A DNA stretch of 8,916 nt from Bacteroidia bacterium (GTDB lineage Bacteria > Bacteroidota > Bacteroidia > Chitinophagales > Saprospiraceae), in contig JAUIIF010000152.1 in NCBI GenBank assembly GCA_030431945.1, forward strand, positions 1-8,916, in the 5' to 3' direction. The notes under the pieces are model-generated. The model was not told where the DNA came from and ran no database searches. It saw only the letters and a list, made by a program, of their open reading frames with translations. A program made the translations under genes and the position numbers. This document shows, one piece after another, positions 5,907 to 8,916 of the stretch. Each line of letters begins with the position of its first letter. The first letter of the stretch is position 1.

Positions 5907-6962
5907 ATGCGATACTACCTTTTTACCCTGCTGCTTGTTGTTGCTCCACTTTTCGCCACGGCCCAGGTGGGGGGCATTTCGGCTTATGAATTTCTGAACC
6001 TGCCGGCTTCGGCCACCGTAGCAGCAATGGGAGGGCACCACATTGCCCTGCTGGACGATGACCTCAGCCTCGCTGCCCGCAACCCCAGCCTGCTCAACGA
6101 GCAAATGCACCAGCGATTTGCCCTTAGCCACGCCTTCCACCCGGCGGGCATCAGCAACAGCTCCCTGGCCTACGGGCATTATCAGGACAAATTAAAAATG
6201 ACGTTTCAGGGAGGTCTGCAATTTTCCAGCTACGGGAGCGACCTCGTGCGGCGGGATAATACGGGGCTGGCGCTGGGGACTTTCTCCGCCTCCGACTACG
6301 CCCTCACCGTCGGCGCTGCGCGCCGTTTCGAGAATCGCCTGAGCGTGGGGGCCAACCTGAAACTGGTCTCTTCCCAACTGGCCGGCTACAGCAGTATTGG
6401 CCTGGCGGCTGATCTCGCCGTTCATTACGTGGATACGACCGGCCGCTTCGGGATAACACTGCTGGCCAGAAATGCCGGCCGGCAAATCTCTACCTATGAC
6501 CCCGCTACCGGGCAGGAACCCCTGCCTTTTGAACTGCAAATCGGGATCAACCGCGAACTGAAATACCTGCCCTTCCGCTTCTCCCTTATCTACCGCTATC
6601 TCGACCGGTGGAACGTCCTTTTCGATGATCCGGAGGCGGAAAACGAATCCATTTTTCTCGCCTTCGGCGAAGAAGAAACCCAGCGCGGCGCCGGCGCCGT
6701 ATTTCTGGATAACCTCGCCCGCCACTTTGTCTTCAACGGTGAACTGCTGATCGGTAAACAGCGTAACCTGCGCCTGCGCTTCGGCTACAACCACGGCCTG
6801 CGCCGGGAACTGCGCCTGACGGATTTCCGCAGCGGTGCCGGCTATTCTTTCGGCTTCGCTTTCCGGACCAACCGGTTCTCCATCGCTTACGGCCGGACGA
6901 CTTACCACCTGGGGGGAGGGGTGAACCAGTTGGGACTGGACTTCGGCCTGGGCAAACGCTAA
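5907..6962 (+). CDS. porQ: Type IX secretion system outer-membrane protein PorQ
   Basis: PorQ is an outer-membrane beta-barrel of the type IX secretion system. In Porphyromonas gingivalis it works with PorZ, PorU and PorV in the complex that removes the C-terminal sorting signal from cargo and attaches cargo to the cell surface. The 351-residue protein starts with a clear signal peptide (MRYYLFTLLLVVAPLFATA, cleavage expected before Gln20). The mature N-terminus 'YEFLNLPASATVAAMGG' and the 'DDLSLAARNPSLLN' segment are highly typical of PorQ. Alternating amphipathic beta-strands follow, including 'EPLPFELQIGINRELKYLPF' and 'RFSLIYRYL', then an 'AVFLDNLARHFVFNGELLIG' region and a C-terminal glycine-rich strand ('IAYGRTTYHLGGG'). 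ATG at 5907 is preferred over 5883 because the latter adds MHRTLCFT before the signal peptide. The gene implies that this organism secretes proteins through T9SS; the other components are not in the window. Confidence 0.93.
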   Translation: MRYYLFTLLLVVAPLFATAQVGGISAYEFLNLPASATVAAMGGHHIALLDDDLSLAARNPSLLNEQMHQRFALSHAFHPAGISNSSLAYGHYQDKLKMTFQGGLQFSSYGSDLVRRDNTGLALGTFSASDYALTVGAARRFENRLSVGANLKLVSSQLAGYSSIGLAADLAVHYVDTTGRFGITLLARNAGRQISTYDPATGQEPLPFELQIGINRELKYLPFRFSLIYRYLDRWNVLFDDPEAENESIFLAFGEEETQRGAGAVFLDNLARHFVFNGELLIGKQRNLRLRFGYNHGLRRELRLTDFRSGAGYSFGFAFRTNRFSIAYGRTTYHLGGGVNQLGLDFGLGKR

Positions 6963-7020
6963 GGACCGTGTTTACGCCGGGTTCGGAAACGTGTACCCGC
7001 GTTGATCGTGAACCAGTCGG

Positions 7021-7518
7021 CTAGGCCTCTTCCTCCGCGGCGGAAGGGGGAGATTGCCGGGCGGTGAAGTCGGCCAGCAGGCCCCGGGTGGTTTCCTGGA
7101 TCTTATTTTTTAGAAAAGGCGTCCAGCCAAGCAGTAGCCCGTTTAAGCCCAGGGCTTGCCGCGACCAGCGCCAGAGGTCAAAAGTATCGGTATGCCGGAC
7201 AATCTTTCCGTCTTCGATTACGAAGGCTGCTGAGATTTGATTAATGACCATTCGCTTTTGCTTGCCGTAGTGGTACCGGGCCCACCATTCTGCCGAAGCG
7301 TGTTTGCCGTCGGCCTGCACGTTGCCGAAAGAAACCTCGAGGTCATTATTCGCCCGGCTCAGCAACATCCGCCACATCTGGTGGGCGTCCTGCCCCGTTA
7401 ATCTGCCGAAGGCCGGGTCTTCAAACACGACCCCGGGGGCGTAGCAGGCCAGCATACCTTCAACATCGTGGTCGGCAAAGGATTGGTAAAAACGGGTAAT
7501 GAGTTCCTGGTTTGACAT
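7021..7518 (-). CDS. NTF2-like / SnoaL-like domain protein
   Basis: A 165-residue protein with the cone-shaped NTF2-like fold. The N-terminal helix SNQELITRFYQSFADHDVEGMLACY is followed by 'APGVVFEDPAFGRLTGQDAHQMW', the hallmark opening of SnoaL-like proteins. Strands carrying 'ASAEWWARYHYGKQ', 'NQISAAFVIEDGKIVRHTDTFDLWRWSRQALG' and a C-terminal 'LLLGWTPFLKNKIQ' tail are usual in the bacterial 'nuclear transport factor 2 family'. The fold serves enzymes and binding proteins alike, so no reaction can be assigned. There is no signal peptide; it should be cytoplasmic. The frame opens at a TTG at 7548, but ATG at 7518 gives the canonical N-terminus. It lies 43 bases downstream of the Fe-S oxidoreductase on the same strand, with an inverted repeat between them, so co-transcription with local control at the junction is plausible. 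Its stop faces that of porQ across 58 bases in which I see no strong terminator. Confidence 0.85.
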   Translation of the reverse strand: MSNQELITRFYQSFADHDVEGMLACYAPGVVFEDPAFGRLTGQDAHQMWRMLLSRANNDLEVSFGNVQADGKHASAEWWARYHYGKQKRMVINQISAAFVIEDGKIVRHTDTFDLWRWSRQALGLNGLLLGWTPFLKNKIQETTRGLLADFTARQSPPSAAEEEA

Positions 7519-7524
7519 GGGAGG

Positions 7525-7552
7525 GGCTTTGCCGGTAAGGTACTGCAAAGCC
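7525..7552. promoter_or_regulatory. Near-perfect palindrome between the oxidoreductase and NTF2-like genes
   Basis: GGCTTTGC at 7525-7532 is the exact reverse complement of GCAAAGCC at 7545-7552. Inside, GTA (7535-7537) can pair with TAC (7541-7543) around an AGG triloop, so almost the whole 28 bases are symmetrical. Read on the minus strand, it starts ten bases after the oxidoreductase stop and ends six bases before the NTF2-like ATG at 7518. It could be an operator for a dimeric regulator, an RNA hairpin that limits translation of the second gene, or a processing/attenuation hairpin. No U-tract follows on either strand, so it is not a typical intrinsic terminator. Confidence 0.5.
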
Positions 7553-7561
7553 GCTTCAGCT

Positions 7562-8916
7562 TTACCAGGACTTTAGCAAAACTTCGGCGGTACTGAGCGC
7601 CCGTTTGCCCAGCAGGTCCTTAACCTGGTGGCGGCAGCTGGTTCCGGCGGCGACGATGTGGGTAGTGGGGGAGAGCCCCCGCAGGTGCCGGAGCAAGGAT
7701 TGTTCCGCAATTGTCTTACTCAGCTCGAAGTGTTCCACCTCGTAGCCGAAGGAGCCCGCCATACCGCAGCAACCGCTGTCCAGGAGCGTAACGTTAAAGT
7801 TGGCGGGTAAACTCAGGGCTGCCGCGCAGTGCGCGGCGTCCCCAAGGGCTTTTTCATGACAGTGAACGTGGAGAACGAGGTCGGCAGAAGCCGTACCGAA
7901 GCTTTCCGGCCGGAGGCGCCCGGCAGAAAATTCCCGGTAGAGAAATTCATCGAGGGTGTAGGTATGAGCGGCAACGGCCTTGGCTTTGACGGCCAGGTCT
8001 CCCCGCAGGAGCTTGGGGTACTCATCCCGGAAACTCAGAATCGCACTTGGCTCAATACCGACCAGCGGCTGCCCGGCTGAAACCCGGTCGTAAAAAACCT
8101 CCACGTTGCGGGCGGCCCGGCGGCGGGCGGCGGCCAGCAGACCTTTGCTCAGCTGCGCGCGGCCGCTGGCCGCGTGGGGCGGCCAGACGATCCGGTACCC
8201 CAGCAGGGTGAGCAATTTCAGCGTGGCTTCGCCAATGCGGGGCTCCTGGAAATTGGTGAATTCGTCGACAAAGAGGTGGACCGTCCCCAGATGGGGTGGT
8301 GCAGGCTCCGGATTTTTCCACCGCCGGCGTAAACTTCCGTTTGGGAAGGGGGGGAGGCTACGGTCCGGCGCGAGCCCGGCCACCCGCTTCAGCAGGGGGG
8401 CGGCAACCTTTAAGCCGAAATTGGCCAGGGTGGGGAAGTAGGCGCCAATCGCATACAGTTGCTCGTTGGCGGCAATTAAGCGCGTTCGCAGGGACACCTT
8501 GCCCCGTTGGTACTGGTATTCCGCCTTCAGGTTGGTCATGTCCACCGAACTGGGGCATTCGCTCGTACAGGCTTTGCAGCTCAGGCACAGATCGAGCGCC
8601 TCGGCCAGCGCGGGATGTTGAAATGGCTGGTCGTGTTGGTGGCGGGTCAGTACTTCCCGCAGCAGATTGGCCCTGCCGCGGGTGGCGTGTTGTTCAGCGC
8701 GCGTAGCGCGGTAGCTGGGGCACATGGCCCCGCCGTCCAGTTTCCGGCAATCGCCGGAACCATTGCACTTTTCGATGGCGGGCAGGAGGCCGCCGTCTTT
8801 ACTGAAATCAAGCAGGGTAGGGTAATCAGGCGTTTCCATCTCCGCCGGATAGCGGAGGTGCTCGTTCATGGGCGGGGCTGCTACGATCTTACCGGGATTG
8901 AAGAGGCCCTGCGGAT
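7562..8916 (-). CDS. FAD-linked oxidase / Fe-S oxidoreductase fusion, C-terminal half (5' end outside window)
   Basis: This is the Fe-S half of a large two-part dehydrogenase (family size about 950-1000 residues) that couples a GlcD-type FAD domain, upstream and outside the window, to iron-sulfur electron transfer. Family members oxidise 2-hydroxy acids such as D-lactate or glycolate; the substrate here is not determinable. The frame is open through the right edge. The first visible residues, PQGLFNPGKIV, are the usual end of the FAD-oxidase C domain, so the ATG at 8869 is internal. Counting that Met as 1, cysteines lie at 35, 41 and 50 (CNGSGDC...MCPSY) and in a classical CxxCxxCxxxCP at 95-105. 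A CCG-type domain follows: HVHCHEKAL (Cys337), SGCCGMAGSFG (367-368) and Cys412. These make a typical [4Fe-4S]-carrying protein, cytoplasmic or membrane-associated. The NTF2-like gene follows on the same strand. Confidence 0.93.
   Translation of the reverse strand, partial: PQGLFNPGKIVAAPPMNEHLRYPAEMETPDYPTLLDFSKDGGLLPAIEKCNGSGDCRKLDGGAMCPSYRATRAEQHATRGRANLLREVLTRHQHDQPFQHPALAEALDLCLSCKACTSECPSSVDMTNLKAEYQYQRGKVSLRTRLIAANEQLYAIGAYFPTLANFGLKVAAPLLKRVAGLAPDRSLPPFPNGSLRRRWKNPEPAPPHLGTVHLFVDEFTNFQEPRIGEATLKLLTLLGYRIVWPPHAASGRAQLSKGLLAAARRRAARNVEVFYDRVSAGQPLVGIEPSAILSFRDEYPKLLRGDLAVKAKAVAAHTYTLDEFLYREFSAGRLRPESFGTASADLVLHVHCHEKALGDAAHCAAALSLPANFNVTLLDSGCCGMAGSFGYEVEHFELSKTIAEQSLLRHLRGLSPTTHIVAAGTSCRHQVKDLLGKRALSTAEVLLKSW

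Noticed and set aside
6963..7020. Bidirectional terminator between porQ and the NTF2-like gene
   Set aside because: Only weak five-base stems exist (CGGGT/ACCCG at 6978-6999, or GGTTC/GAACC at 6980-7014), and no T-run follows on either strand.
8867..8869. ATG at 8869 as the start of the Fe-S oxidoreductase
   Set aside because: The frame stays open to the window edge, and the preceding residues (QGLFNPGKIV) are the conserved end of the FAD-oxidase C domain, so the Met is internal.
1..8916. CRISPR array, insertion sequence, tRNA/rRNA, prophage or defence island
   Set aside because: I found no regularly spaced repeats, terminal inverted repeats with a transposase, tRNA T-arm signatures, integrase or nuclease genes. 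Gene content is housekeeping and envelope-related.

Overview
The window looks like chromosomal DNA from a fairly GC-rich member of the Bacteroidota, probably the Saprospiria (Lewinella-like). The evidence is a recognisable PorQ (an outer-membrane protein of the type IX secretion system, which is restricted to this phylum), a YwqK/MORN-type lipoprotein, an exact Bacteroidota -7 promoter element (TAnnTTTG) just before rsmA, and the near absence of Shine-Dalgarno sequences. The phylum assignment is firm; the genus is a guess.

Layout. The first 2.8 kb on the plus strand hold the 3' end of a cyclophilin-type prolyl isomerase whose frame runs off the left edge (1-599), a DinB/maleylpyruvate-isomerase-fold protein (698-1534) and an M20D amidohydrolase (GTG start, 1592-2791). 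Next comes rsmA/ksgA (2833-3603), whose stop codon directly abuts that of a convergent FKBP-type lipoprotein gene (3604-4179, minus). The FKBP gene follows an unrecognised exported protein (4200-4979, minus) by 20 bases, probably in one operon. A divergent gap (4980-5157) contains several tandem hairpins. It leads into a MORN-repeat lipoprotein (GTG start, 5158-5823) and porQ (5907-6962), both plus. The right end is a minus-strand pair: the C-terminal half of a large FAD/Fe-S oxidoreductase that runs off the right edge (7562-8916), then an NTF2-like protein (7021-7518). A near-perfect 28-base palindrome lies in the 43 bases between them.

Working together. Most genes are housekeeping or envelope functions: rRNA maturation (RsmA), two unrelated prolyl isomerases (cyclophilin, and an FKBP on the envelope), T9SS cargo attachment (PorQ), surface lipoproteins, and peripheral metabolism (amidohydrolase, Fe-S dehydrogenase). 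I found no mobile element, CRISPR array, tRNA or rRNA, and no clear defence or biosynthetic cluster. The parts not explained by ordinary genes are the multi-hairpin block at 5039-5171 and the palindrome at 7525-7552.
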